A DNA stretch of 64,000 bases from Mesorhizobium wenxiniae (GTDB lineage: Bacteria; Pseudomonadota; Alphaproteobacteria; Rhizobiales; Rhizobiaceae). The stretch spans positions 372,001 to 436,000 of the forward strand of contig NZ_NPKH01000014.1 in NCBI RefSeq assembly GCF_002284535.1. The letters run 5' to 3'. Position numbers and translations under genes: made by a program. Positions 54,871 to 63,237 of this stretch are shown here, in pieces. The notes below the pieces were generated by a model. That model saw nothing but the letters and a program-made list of their open reading frames with translations, searched no databases and was not told where the DNA came from. The number at the start of each line of letters is the position of its first letter. Positions within the stretch are counted from its first letter, which is position 1.

Positions 54871-55194
54871 ATGAAGGCGATCACTGCAGCCACGCCCCTG
54901 ATTTGCAGCCTCGTATTTATCGGAGGTTGCGCATCGCCCTTCCACGCATCCTTTGATGCCGCGAAATACGACAAGATGAGCTGCGTCGAACTCAACGTGG
55001 CCATGGGCGAAGTCGCCAAGGAGATGTCGGCGACAGCGATCACTCGGGGCAAAGTCGCGAAAAGCAATATTCCGGACTGGCTATGGGGCGCCCGGCGTGT
55101 CGCCTCTGCCGTCACTGCCCGCCAGAGCGCAAAAATCGAGCAGCTGCGGCAGCAGGAGGCTGCGATCGCGGCGGTGAGACGAAGCAAGTGCTGA
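54871..55194 (+). CDS. Small lipoprotein, unknown function
   Basis: The 107-residue protein has a lipobox-like signal (ICSLVFIGGC, lipidated C20). The mature part includes FDAAKYDKMSCVELNVAMGEVAKEM and a C-terminal helical segment (SAKIEQLRQQEAAIAAVRR) that could be coiled-coil. I do not recognise a named family. It lies after the alpha/beta hydrolase gene, convergent with recQ. Confidence 0.68.
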   Translation: MKAITAATPLICSLVFIGGCASPFHASFDAAKYDKMSCVELNVAMGEVAKEMSATAITRGKVAKSNIPDWLWGARRVASAVTARQSAKIEQLRQQEAAIAAVRRSKC

Positions 55195-55253
55195 TTGCGC
55201 CGCCGCAGTGGTCTAAGTGGCTACCCGTCGGCGCGATCGCCTTGATGCAATCT

Positions 55254-57089
55254 TCAGACCGACACCCCCGACTGGTGCGCGGCGATTGCGCCAAGGAATA
55301 TCTGGCCGAATTCCCTGAGCTTCGCGGCGCCGACGCCATTGACTGCGGCGAAGGCGTCGAGGTCGCGCGGGCAGCGTTCGGCCATATCGATCAGTGTACG
55401 ATCGGAGAAGATCACGAACGCCGGCACCTGGCGCTCCCGGGCAAGACGCAGCCGTACCGCCTTGAGCGTGGCCAAGAGGGCGGTATCCAGGTCTTCCGTA
55501 CCCGCAGCAGCGGGACGCGTCTTACCACGCGACGCGCGGCTCCGCACCTCGACGCGATAGCGGAACGAGACGTCACCACGGGCCAGCTCACGACCTTTTT
55601 CGGCGATGGCGAGGCCGCCATGGCCGCCTGAGTCCAGTGTCAGAAATCCTCCCGCGACGAGTTGGCGGACCAAGGACAGCCAGACATCCTTCTTGTGCGC
55701 CACACCGGTCCCGAAGCTGGCAAGCCTGTGGTGGTTCCTGGCCAGGACCTTCTCGGTTTCATGGCCGAGCAGAACGTCGACGATATGGGCAGCGCCAAAG
55801 CGCTCGCCGGTCTGCGCGATGGCCGCGAAGACGATCCGCGCCTCTGCCTCGCCATCCGCTTGCGGCGTCTGGTCAAGGCAGTTGTCGCAATTGCCGCAAG
55901 GCATTGCTGTTTCGCCGAAGTAGCCAAGCAGGATCTGGCGACGGCACTGGGCCGTTTCGCAATAACCGATCAGCGTGTCGAGCCGGCCATGCGCGCGTCT
56001 TTTATGCTCCGCCGGTGCGTCCTCGTCGTCGATGAAAAGCCGCCGCATGCGGATATCACCGAGACCGAAGAGCATATGTGCCTCGGCAGCCCGCCCGTCG
56101 CGGCCAGCACGGCCGATTTCCTGATAATAGGCTTCGAGGCTGCCCGGCAGATCGGTATGGAAGACATAGGCGACGTCAGGCTTGTCGATCCCCATGCCGA
56201 AGGCGATGGTCGCCACCATCACGACGCCGGACAAGGTCATGAATGCGTTTTGATTCGCTTCACGCGCGTCCTTGCTCATGCCGGCATGATAGGCCAGGGC
56301 GCGCACGCCGTTGCGGTCGAGGAACCCTGCCATCTCTTCCGTCTTCTTGCGCGACAGGCAATAGACGATGCCGCTGCGGCCGGCATGACGCTGCACGAAG
56401 CTCAGCAATTGACGCTTGCCGTCCTGCTTGGCCTCGATGCCAAGCTTGATGTTCGGCCGGTCGAAGCCCAGCACCAGGGTTTCGACGCAGCCAGCGAACA
56501 GCTGTGCGGCGATGTCGGTGCGCGTCGTCTCGTCCGCTGTCGCCGTCAGCGCAATGATCGGCACATCAGGAAAGATGCCGCGCAGGCGCGACAACTCTTC
56601 ATATTCGCGCCGGAACGCCGGACCCCATTGGGAGATGCAATGCGCCTCGTCGACAGCGATCAGCCGGATGTCGAGCCTTGCCAGCGCCTCGAGCATCCGT
56701 GTGGTCATGAGCCGCTCCGGCGCAAGATAGAGCAGGCGCGTTTGGCCCGCCGCAACACGGCGCCATGCGGCGACATTGGCATCCCGATCGAGCGAGGAAT
56801 TGATCGTATCGGCCGCCACGCCGGCAAGGCGCAATGCGGCGACCTGGTCCTGCATCAGCGCCACCAGCGGCGAAACGACTATGGTGAGCCCGCCAAGGAC
56901 CAGCGCCGGGACCTGGTAGCAGAGCGATTTGCCAGCGCCGGTCGGCATCACAGCCAGCACATGACGCCCGGCCAGCAGTGCCTCCGTCACAGCATCCTGG
57001 CCGGGACGAAAATCGTCGAAGCCGAACACATCCTTCAGGACACGCCGCTTGGAATCCTCCGCCCGGACGCTCGCCGCCGATACCTGCAT
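55254..57089 (-). CDS. recQ: ATP-dependent DNA helicase RecQ
   Basis: The 611-residue helicase has Walker A MPTGAGKS (48-55), DEAHC in motif II, QEIGRAGRDG in motif VI, the RecQ zinc site (CRRQILLGYFGE...CGNCDNC) and an RQC winged helix. A C-terminal HRDC domain starts near LLATLKAVRLRLARERQVPAFVIF. It unwinds DNA in recombination repair. The start at 57089 (MQVSAASVRAED) was preferred over the frame from 57167, whose extra residues look out of family. Confidence 0.95.
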   Translation of the reverse strand: MQVSAASVRAEDSKRRVLKDVFGFDDFRPGQDAVTEALLAGRHVLAVMPTGAGKSLCYQVPALVLGGLTIVVSPLVALMQDQVAALRLAGVAADTINSSLDRDANVAAWRRVAAGQTRLLYLAPERLMTTRMLEALARLDIRLIAVDEAHCISQWGPAFRREYEELSRLRGIFPDVPIIALTATADETTRTDIAAQLFAGCVETLVLGFDRPNIKLGIEAKQDGKRQLLSFVQRHAGRSGIVYCLSRKKTEEMAGFLDRNGVRALAYHAGMSKDAREANQNAFMTLSGVVMVATIAFGMGIDKPDVAYVFHTDLPGSLEAYYQEIGRAGRDGRAAEAHMLFGLGDIRMRRLFIDDEDAPAEHKRRAHGRLDTLIGYCETAQCRRQILLGYFGETAMPCGNCDNCLDQTPQADGEAEARIVFAAIAQTGERFGAAHIVDVLLGHETEKVLARNHHRLASFGTGVAHKKDVWLSLVRQLVAGGFLTLDSGGHGGLAIAEKGRELARGDVSFRYRVEVRSRASRGKTRPAAAGTEDLDTALLATLKAVRLRLARERQVPAFVIFSDRTLIDMAERCPRDLDAFAAVNGVGAAKLREFGQIFLGAIAAHQSGVSV

Positions 57090-57513
57090 CAGGGAATTTC
57101 TACGATCGGCGCCGCCTGAAAAGGCAGCGTGGGAACGGCCAGGAACTGCGGCGACATGACTTGCCAAAGCTCCCTGGCTAATCCCCAGGTGACTGGCTTG
57201 ACCACGGATTCGAATACTTGATCATCCCTCAAGTCCTGTCTCCGTCGGCGCCGTCTGAAAGAATATCCCCTCATTGGCGGATATGGGACGGTGATTCCAG
57301 CCCTATTCGCTTTGCCTGTGAATATCGCGTCGGCTCGGGCCGGTTAATCCTATCTTCATCATAATTCGGCAGGTTCAGGTTCTGCGGTGATGTTTTGAGT
57401 ACCGCGGCGCCACAAGCGCCCAGGCAACACGCCCGCGTCTCTCCGGAGGCGCGGGCTTTTCGTTTGCGAAGATAGCTGCCGCTGCGTAGTGACCTGCGTT
57501 CGTTCTTGTAACG
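57090..57513. other. Intergenic region between kdgF and recQ
   Basis: About 420 bases. The half next to recQ has no recognisable promoter or repeat. The half next to kdgF holds two hairpins and a T run on the plus strand, described separately as a possible small RNA. No protein-coding frame with family features is seen. Confidence 0.5.
57370..57463 (+). ncRNA. Candidate small RNA with terminator
   Basis: On the plus strand a hairpin GGCGC-CACAA-GCGCC (57406-57420) is followed by a GC-rich hairpin with arms GCCCGCG (57431-57437) and CGCGGGC (57450-57456) and then TTTT. The genes on both sides (kdgF, recQ) are on the minus strand, so a plus-strand terminator here has no protein gene to serve. 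The 5' end is a guess; a CTATCT box at 57350 is weak. Confidence 0.33.
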
Positions 57514-57852
57514 TCAGGCGAGGAAATCGGCGCGGTGCGGCGTAAAGCTGTCGACCAGGCGCCCGGCCTCGAGCGCCTTGACGCCATGGACCAAGTTGGA
57601 TGGGACAATGAAGCTGCTCCCCGTTTCCAGGATCTCGGTCCTGCCGTCGATGGTGACCTCGAAGCGACCTTCGGCGACGTAGCTCGCCTGGACATGCGGG
57701 TGCGAATGCAGCGCACCGACACCGCCCTTGTCGAAACCGAACTCGACCATCATCAACTCGTCCGTGTGCAGCAGCACGCGCCTGCGATTGCCATCCGGGG
57801 TCGGCGTCCATGCGCCCTCGCCGGCGTGCGAAAATATCTTCGTTCCAGTCAT
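57514..57852 (-). CDS. kdgF: Cupin protein, KdgF-like
   Basis: The 112-residue single-domain cupin shows the metal-site pattern HSHPHVQASYVAEGRFE and PSNLVHGVKALE (later His). Its size and pairing with kduD and kduI match KdgF, which speeds ring opening of unsaturated uronates to 5-keto-4-deoxyuronate. The start at 57852 is the ATG just before MTGTKIFSHAGEG; the longer frame from 58314 only overlaps kduD out of phase. It is the last gene of the minus-strand uronate module. Confidence 0.78.
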   Translation of the reverse strand: MTGTKIFSHAGEGAWTPTPDGNRRRVLLHTDELMMVEFGFDKGGVGALHSHPHVQASYVAEGRFEVTIDGRTEILETGSSFIVPSNLVHGVKALEAGRLVDSFTPHRADFLA

Positions 57853-57872
57853 CGCCAAATCCTCATCTGGCC

Positions 57873-58640
57873 TCATCGCGCCAACCAGCCGCCGTCCACC
57901 GGCACCACTGCGCCATGCATGTAGTTTGACGCTGGCGCCAGCAGGAAGACGGCCGCATCGCCGATATCTTCCGGCCCGCCCCAACGCCCGGCTGGAATGC
58001 GCGCCAGAATGGCGGCGCTGCGGTCTGGATCGGCACGCAGCGCCTCGGTATTGTTGGTTTCGATGTAGCCGGGCGCAATGCTGTTGACGTTGATGCCTTT
58101 CGACGCCCATTCGCAGGCGAGCAACCGGGTGATGCCGAGCACGCCATGCTTCGACGCCGTATAGGAGGCGACGCGGATGCCGCCCTGGAAGCTCAGCACC
58201 GACGCGATGTTGACGATCTTGCCGCGCCGTTCCGGATCGGCAAGCACGCGCGTGGCGAAGCTCTGGCTGAGAAAAAAGACTGTCTTCAGATTGACGTCCA
58301 TGACGTCGTCCCAATCGGCTTGCGTCAGATCGACGGCGTCGGCGCGCCGGATGATGCCGGCATTGTTGACCAGTCCGTCGAGCGGTCCGGTTTCGTCCCA
58401 GATGCGATCGAGCATCGCCTGGGCAGCGGCATGGTCGGCAAGATCGCAGCGCACCGCCTCGAAGCGTCCGCCCGACGCAGCGACCTTTTCCGCCGTCTCG
58501 TCCATCGCCGAACGGCCGACGCCGACCACCGCACCACCGGCGCGGGCGATCGACAGGGCGATACCCTGGCCGATGCCGGTGTTGGCGCCGGTGACGAGGA
58601 TGCGCTTGCCGGCTAGGCTAAAAGCGGAAAGGTCGCTCAC
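57873..58640 (-). CDS. kduD: 2-dehydro-3-deoxy-D-gluconate 5-dehydrogenase
   Basis: The 255-residue short-chain dehydrogenase has TGANTGIGQGIAL, NNAGIIRRA and the YxxxK site in SYTASKHGVLG. The EWASKGINVNSIAPGYIETNN segment is typical of KduD, which reduces 2,5-diketo-3-deoxygluconate to KDG. It starts at GTG 58640, overlapping the kduI stop (GTGA), so the two are coupled. Classical SDRs without context would be ambiguous; the neighbours decide. Confidence 0.87.
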   Translation of the reverse strand: MSDLSAFSLAGKRILVTGANTGIGQGIALSIARAGGAVVGVGRSAMDETAEKVAASGGRFEAVRCDLADHAAAQAMLDRIWDETGPLDGLVNNAGIIRRADAVDLTQADWDDVMDVNLKTVFFLSQSFATRVLADPERRGKIVNIASVLSFQGGIRVASYTASKHGVLGITRLLACEWASKGINVNSIAPGYIETNNTEALRADPDRSAAILARIPAGRWGGPEDIGDAAVFLLAPASNYMHGAVVPVDGGWLAR

Positions 58641-59494
58641 CGCAACTCTTCCATCGCGACTGGATCGACGTCGGTATAGTCGACATTGTCGCCGGCCATC
58701 GCCCAGATGAAGGCATAGTTGGACGTACCGGCGCCCGAATGGATCGACCAACCCGGCGACAGCACCGCTTCTTCATTGCGCATGACGAGATGGCGTGTCT
58801 CATCCGGTTCGCCCATGAAATGAAACACACGCGCCGCTTCCGGCAGGTCGAAATATAAGTAGGCCTCCATGCGCCGGTCATGCACATGGCACGGCATGGT
58901 GTTCCAGACCGAGCCCGACGCAAGCCGGGTCATGCCGACGACGAGTTGGCAGGTTTTGACGCCTTCGGCATGGATGAACTGGAAGATCGAGCGCTCGTTG
59001 CAGGTGGCCTGGCTGCCGAGATCGAGCCGCTTGGCATCGCCGATGCGGATCAGCTGGCTGGGATGGCTCTGATGCGCCGGCGCGCTGAGCAGATAGAATT
59101 TAGCCGGCTCGGCTGGGTTGACTGAGGCGAACGACACCTCATTGGCGCCCATGCCGAGATATAGCATGTCGCGCGGCTGCAGCTCGTAGGATCGGCCGCC
59201 AGCTTTCACGATGCCGGCGCCGCCGATGTTGACGGCGATCAGTTCGCGGCGATCGAGAAAATTCTTTGTCCCGGTCGGCTTGATCGCTTCCAGCGGCAGC
59301 GGGATGCCCGCGGGCATGGCGCCGCCGACGATCATGCGGTCGTAATGTGTGTAGGTCAGGCCGATGCGGCCGAGCTGGAACAGGCCTTCGATCAGGAAAT
59401 TAAGACGAAGCTCGTCCGTCCCCATCGCCGCGGCAGTAACAGGGTCGATGGCGAAACGCGAAGTGAAGTCGGTGTGATTGTCAGTGTGATTCAT
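58637..59494 (-). CDS. kduI: 5-dehydro-4-deoxy-D-glucuronate isomerase
   Basis: The 285-residue double-cupin enzyme isomerises 5-keto-4-deoxyuronate to 2,5-diketo-3-deoxygluconate. Its zinc-site stretch MPCHVHDRRMEAYLYFDL and the YLGMGANEVSFAS, SIFQFIHAEG and WSIHSGAGTSNYAFIWAM stretches are diagnostic. Length is normal. The start at 59494 is MNHTDNHTDF; an upstream ATG at 59518 is possible. It precedes and overlaps kduD. Confidence 0.93.
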   Translation of the reverse strand: MNHTDNHTDFTSRFAIDPVTAAAMGTDELRLNFLIEGLFQLGRIGLTYTHYDRMIVGGAMPAGIPLPLEAIKPTGTKNFLDRRELIAVNIGGAGIVKAGGRSYELQPRDMLYLGMGANEVSFASVNPAEPAKFYLLSAPAHQSHPSQLIRIGDAKRLDLGSQATCNERSIFQFIHAEGVKTCQLVVGMTRLASGSVWNTMPCHVHDRRMEAYLYFDLPEAARVFHFMGEPDETRHLVMRNEEAVLSPGWSIHSGAGTSNYAFIWAMAGDNVDYTDVDPVAMEELR

Positions 59495-59521
59495 TGCTGT
59501 CCCATTGGGCTGCCTCATTGG

Positions 59522-60298
59522 TCATTCGGTTGCCGCGGCCTTGACCGAGTCGGCATAAAAATTCTGACGTGCGTGCAGGCGCTCGCGATAGCGCTGCTGG
59601 CTCGCGGTGAGATGGGCGCGCATGGCTTCGCGAGCGGACTCGGCATCGCCTGTCATAATGGCATTCAGGATCACCAGATGCTCGCCTTGCAGCCCGCGCT
59701 GATAGGCGTCCGACTGGGCGAGCTCGGTGGACCACGGCGACGTCACGTCGCAAGGAATGGCGCGCCGTCCGAGCACGTCGAGCATCTCGACATAGAACGG
59801 ATTGTTGGTGGCGCTGGCGATCGCGCGGTGGAAGGCAAGGTCGGCCGGACCTGTCGGCTCGCTGTTCAAGAGCAGCCGCTCGAACTCGAAGAACGCCTCC
59901 TGGATCGCTGCTTCCTGCGCGGCATTGCGACGGATAGCGGCGAGCCCGGCGGACTCGATCTCGATCGCCAGGCGCACCTCGAGCACGTTGAGGGCGATCG
60001 AATCCTTGATGCCCATATCCGCGGCCAGCGTGCCGAACATCGTCGAGATATGCTCGGTGACGAAGACCCCGGCGCCTTGCCGCGGCTCGACCAGACCGTC
60101 GGCGGCAAGCTTGGCCAGCGCTTCGCGGATGACGGTGCGGCTGACCCCGAAAGTTTCGGTCAGCTGGCCCTCGGTCGGCAGCTTTTGGCCCGGCTGGATC
60201 TCGCCCGCCTGCAACTGCTTGCGGATCGACGCGACCACGGTCTCCGACAGCTTGGGCTTGCGTTCGACCTTCAGGCTGATCGCCGTATCCGATGCCAT
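59522..60298 (-). CDS. FadR/GntR-family transcriptional regulator
   Basis: The 258-residue regulator has an N-terminal winged helix (GQLTETFGVSRTVIREALAKLAADGLVEPRQGAGVFV) and an FCD effector domain (ALNVLEVRLAIEIESAGLAA; FHRAIASATNNPFYVEML). It lies between the TRAP genes and kduI, so it probably senses a uronate intermediate and controls the module. The exact effector and operator are unknown. The TTG two codons upstream is rejected in favour of the ATG at 60298. Confidence 0.87.
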   Translation of the reverse strand: MASDTAISLKVERKPKLSETVVASIRKQLQAGEIQPGQKLPTEGQLTETFGVSRTVIREALAKLAADGLVEPRQGAGVFVTEHISTMFGTLAADMGIKDSIALNVLEVRLAIEIESAGLAAIRRNAAQEAAIQEAFFEFERLLLNSEPTGPADLAFHRAIASATNNPFYVEMLDVLGRRAIPCDVTSPWSTELAQSDAYQRGLQGEHLVILNAIMTGDAESAREAMRAHLTASQQRYRERLHARQNFYADSVKAAATE

Positions 60299-60307
60299 TG
60301 CCAACCC

Positions 60308-61588
60308 CTATTTGAAGACGCTCGGCAGCCATAGCGAGATGGCCGGAATGTAGGTGACGAGCCCCAACACCACGAGGCCTGCGCCATAGAATGGCCAGAT
60401 CGAGCGCATCGCTTCCCAGACGGATATCTTGCCCACTGCGCACGCCACGAACTGCACCGCGCCCACCGGCGGCGTGTTCAGCCCGATGCCGAAGTTGAGG
60501 ATCATGATGACGCCGAAATGCACCGGATCGACGCCGTAGGCCTGCGCCACGGGCAGGAAGATCGGCGTGCAGATGATGATCGTCGGCCCCATGTCCATGA
60601 ACGTGCCGAGGAACAGCATCAAGAGATTGAGCAGGAGAAGCACGACCAGCGGATCCTCTGAGATCGCGTTCATCGAGGCTATCAGCGCTGCCGGCACTTT
60701 CAGGAAGGCCATCAACCACGAAAACGCCGCCGCCATGCCGATGATAAGCAGCACCATGGCCGTGGTGCGCACCGCGCCATGGGTGGCATGAACGAAACCT
60801 TCCCAGGTCATCTGCCGGTAAACCAGGACCGTCACGAGCAACGCATAGATGACGGCGATGCAGGAACTCTCGGTGGCCGTGAACACGCCCGATCGCACGC
60901 CGCCGAAGATGATCGCGATCAGCAGCAGGCCGGGCACCGCGATAGCGAAGAGATGCGCGACGGCGGCGAAGCCCGGAAACGGCTCGGTCGGATAACCGCG
61001 GGAGCGCGCCACGAAATAGGCGGTGATCATCAGTGCGAGAGCCAATAGCAGCCCCGGGATAATGCCGGCGGTGAACAGGTCGGCGATCGAAATCTTTCCG
61101 CCTGCCGAGATCGAGTAGATGATCATGTTGTGCGACGGCGGCAGGAGCAGCGCGATCAGCGCCGCCATCGAGGTGACGTTGACGGCGTAATCCGCTCCAT
61201 ATCCACGCGCCTTCATCTGCGGGATCATCAAGCCGCCTACCGCCGCTGCCTCCGCCACCGCGGAGCCCGAAATGCCGCCGAACAGTGTAGCGGTCGCGAT
61301 GTTGACCTGCCCGAGGCCGCCGCGCATGTGGCCGACGAGCGAGCCGGCGAAGGCAACGATCTTGCTGGCGATGCCGCCGCGCACCATCAAGTCGCCGGCG
61401 TAGATGAAAAACGGAATGGCCAGCAGCGAAAAGACGCTCATGCCGGAATTCAGACGCTGGAACACGATGAGCGGCGGCAGGCCCATGTAGAGGACGGTGG
61501 CAAAGCTTGCGACGCCGAGGCAGAAAGCGATCGGCGTGCCGATGAGCATCAGAACGGTGAAGACGCCGAAGAGTATCCAGAGTTCCAT
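60308..61588 (-). CDS. dctM: TRAP transporter, large permease subunit
   Basis: The 426-residue DctM-type protein has about 12 hydrophobic helices, including GLGQVNIATATLFGGISGSAVAEAAAVGGLMIPQM and the LLPPSHNMIIYSI and LGTFMDMGPTIIICTPIFLPVA stretches. TRAP systems use a sodium gradient to take up organic acids; context suggests hexuronates. It follows the small permease gene by four bases. Confidence 0.92.
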   Translation of the reverse strand: MELWILFGVFTVLMLIGTPIAFCLGVASFATVLYMGLPPLIVFQRLNSGMSVFSLLAIPFFIYAGDLMVRGGIASKIVAFAGSLVGHMRGGLGQVNIATATLFGGISGSAVAEAAAVGGLMIPQMKARGYGADYAVNVTSMAALIALLLPPSHNMIIYSISAGGKISIADLFTAGIIPGLLLALALMITAYFVARSRGYPTEPFPGFAAVAHLFAIAVPGLLLIAIIFGGVRSGVFTATESSCIAVIYALLVTVLVYRQMTWEGFVHATHGAVRTTAMVLLIIGMAAAFSWLMAFLKVPAALIASMNAISEDPLVVLLLLNLLMLFLGTFMDMGPTIIICTPIFLPVAQAYGVDPVHFGVIMILNFGIGLNTPPVGAVQFVACAVGKISVWEAMRSIWPFYGAGLVVLGLVTYIPAISLWLPSVFK

Positions 61589-61592
61589 GGCG

Positions 61593-62171
61593 TCAGACCT
61601 TCACGTTCGCTGTGTCGAGTTCGGCTGCGACTTCCGCCGGCGGCAGTTCATCGAGCGCATCGTCGATCGGCGCACCGGAAAGGCGAAGCACGATGCGCTC
61701 CAGCGTGAAGAGCACGATGAGCGCGCCTCCCGCGACAAGCGGGACGTAGTCCCAGCCTCCTGATATGCCGAGCGACGGCAAGGTGGCACCCCAGGTCAAT
61801 GCAACCAGCTGGCTGCCATACCAGATCATGCCGATGCCGAAGGCGAGCGCGACGAGGTCCGAGATCATCCTCAGCCAACGCTTGCCGCCTTTCGGCAGGA
61901 CGTAGAGCAGGACGTCGAAGCCGAGGTGATAGTTCTCGCGCACCCCGACGGCAGCGCCGAGGAAAATGAACCAGCTCATCAGCATCACCGAGCCCTGCTC
62001 GGTCCAGCTCGGCGACCGGTTCAGAACATAGCGGCCGAACACCTGCCAGGCGACGAAGCCGGTCATCAGCACCAGCCCGACGCCGGCAATCCACAGCGCC
62101 GCCGTGCTGACACGCGACATCACCCGCGCGATGCCGGGCGGGGGCAGTCTCTGTTCTGAGCTGGAGGTCAC
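61593..62171 (-). CDS. dctQ: TRAP transporter, small permease subunit
   Basis: The 192-residue DctQ-type protein has four hydrophobic helices, with WTEQGSVMLMSWFIFLGAAVGVRENYHLGFDVL as the family stretch. The GTG at 62171 has GGAG at good spacing; the TTG at 62186 is the other choice. It lies between the binding-protein and large-permease genes, in standard dctP-Q-M order. Confidence 0.9.
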   Translation of the reverse strand: MTSSSEQRLPPPGIARVMSRVSTAALWIAGVGLVLMTGFVAWQVFGRYVLNRSPSWTEQGSVMLMSWFIFLGAAVGVRENYHLGFDVLLYVLPKGGKRWLRMISDLVALAFGIGMIWYGSQLVALTWGATLPSLGISGGWDYVPLVAGGALIVLFTLERIVLRLSGAPIDDALDELPPAEVAAELDTANVKV

Positions 62172-62223
62172 CGGTTCTCTCCGCAAGAGGATGGCGGCGC
62201 GGAATGCCCGCGCCGCCGCTTGA

Positions 62224-63201
62224 TCACTGCACGGCTTTGATGGCCTCGACCATCGCCTTCAGCTTGTCGTCCTTGACGTGCTTTTCGTAGACCGGACCCA
62301 TCGCGTCGATGAAGGGCTGCTTGTCCGGTGTCGTGATCTGCGAACCGGCCGCCTCGACCTTGGCACGCGATTCCTTGACCTTGGCGGCCCACAGCTCACG
62401 CTGCTTGGCGACGCTTTCCTTGGCGGCCGCCTTGAGGATCGCCTGGTCTTCCGGCGTCAGCTTGTCCCAGCTCGACTTCGCCATGACGAAGGCTTCCGGC
62501 ACCATCGTGTGCTCGTCGAGCGAATAGAACTTGGCGACTTCCGCATGCTTAGCGGTGTCGTAGCTCGGAAAATTGTTCTCCGCGCCGTCGATGACCCCGG
62601 TCTCGATCGCCGAATACACTTCGCCATACGGCATCGGCGTCGCGTTGGCGCCGAGTGCAGCCACCATGTCGACGAAGATGTCGGACTGGATGACGCGGAA
62701 CTTCATGCCGGCCAGATCGGCTACAGTGTTGATCGGCTTCTTCGAATTGTAGAAGGAGCGCGCGCCGCCGTCATAAAAAGCGAGCAGCACCAGCCCGACC
62801 TGTTCGAACGCCGCCGCAATCTGGTCGCCGACCGGCCCGTCCATGACCTTGTGCATATGGTCTTCCGAGCGGAAGATGTAGGGCAGCGAGGGCACGGTGG
62901 TTTCCGGGATGAGTCCGTTGAACGGCGCCATCGAGACGCGGTTGAGGTCGATCACGCCGGAGCGCACCTGCTCGATCGTGTCCTTTTCCTCGCCGAGCTG
63001 CGCGGAATGATAGACATCGACCGAATAGCGGCCGGCCGTGCGCTCTTTGACAAGCTCGCCAAAATATTTGACCGCCTCGACCGTCGGATAGCCGTCCGGG
63101 TGCGTGTCGGACGAGCGCAGAACCGTCTGGGCGCTTGCCGTTCCGGCCATCAGCGCGGCGGCCAGTAGCGTAGCTCCCGCCAGTCTAGAAAAATGCAGCA
63201 T
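62224..63201 (-). CDS. dctP: TRAP transporter, substrate-binding protein (DctP)
   Basis: The 325-residue periplasmic protein has a signal peptide ([21 protein letters not shown], cleavage before QTVLR). DctP features are [40 protein letters not shown] (with the conserved ligand Arg) and [20 protein letters not shown]. Context suggests D-glucuronate or D-galacturonate as ligand. Start 63201 follows GGGAGGAAACC; an upstream in-frame ATG is less likely. Confidence 0.93.
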   Translation of the reverse strand: MLHFSRLAGATLLAAALMAGTASAQTVLRSSDTHPDGYPTVEAVKYFGELVKERTAGRYSVDVYHSAQLGEEKDTIEQVRSGVIDLNRVSMAPFNGLIPETTVPSLPYIFRSEDHMHKVMDGPVGDQIAAAFEQVGLVLLAFYDGGARSFYNSKKPINTVADLAGMKFRVIQSDIFVDMVAALGANATPMPYGEVYSAIETGVIDGAENNFPSYDTAKHAEVAKFYSLDEHTMVPEAFVMAKSSWDKLTPEDQAILKAAAKESVAKQRELWAAKVKESRAKVEAAGSQITTPDKQPFIDAMGPVYEKHVKDDKLKAMVEAIKAVQ

Positions 63202-63237
63202 TGGTTTCCTCCCGTTGAACGATGGCGGCAAGCGCCC

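Noticed and set aside
51852..55200. Genomic island integrated at tRNA-Ser
   Set aside because: No integrase, no repeat of the tRNA 3' end and no mobility genes were seen downstream.
55662..57119. 485-residue plus-strand ORF opposite recQ
   Set aside because: Antisense of RecQ helicase motifs; shadow of GC-rich codons.
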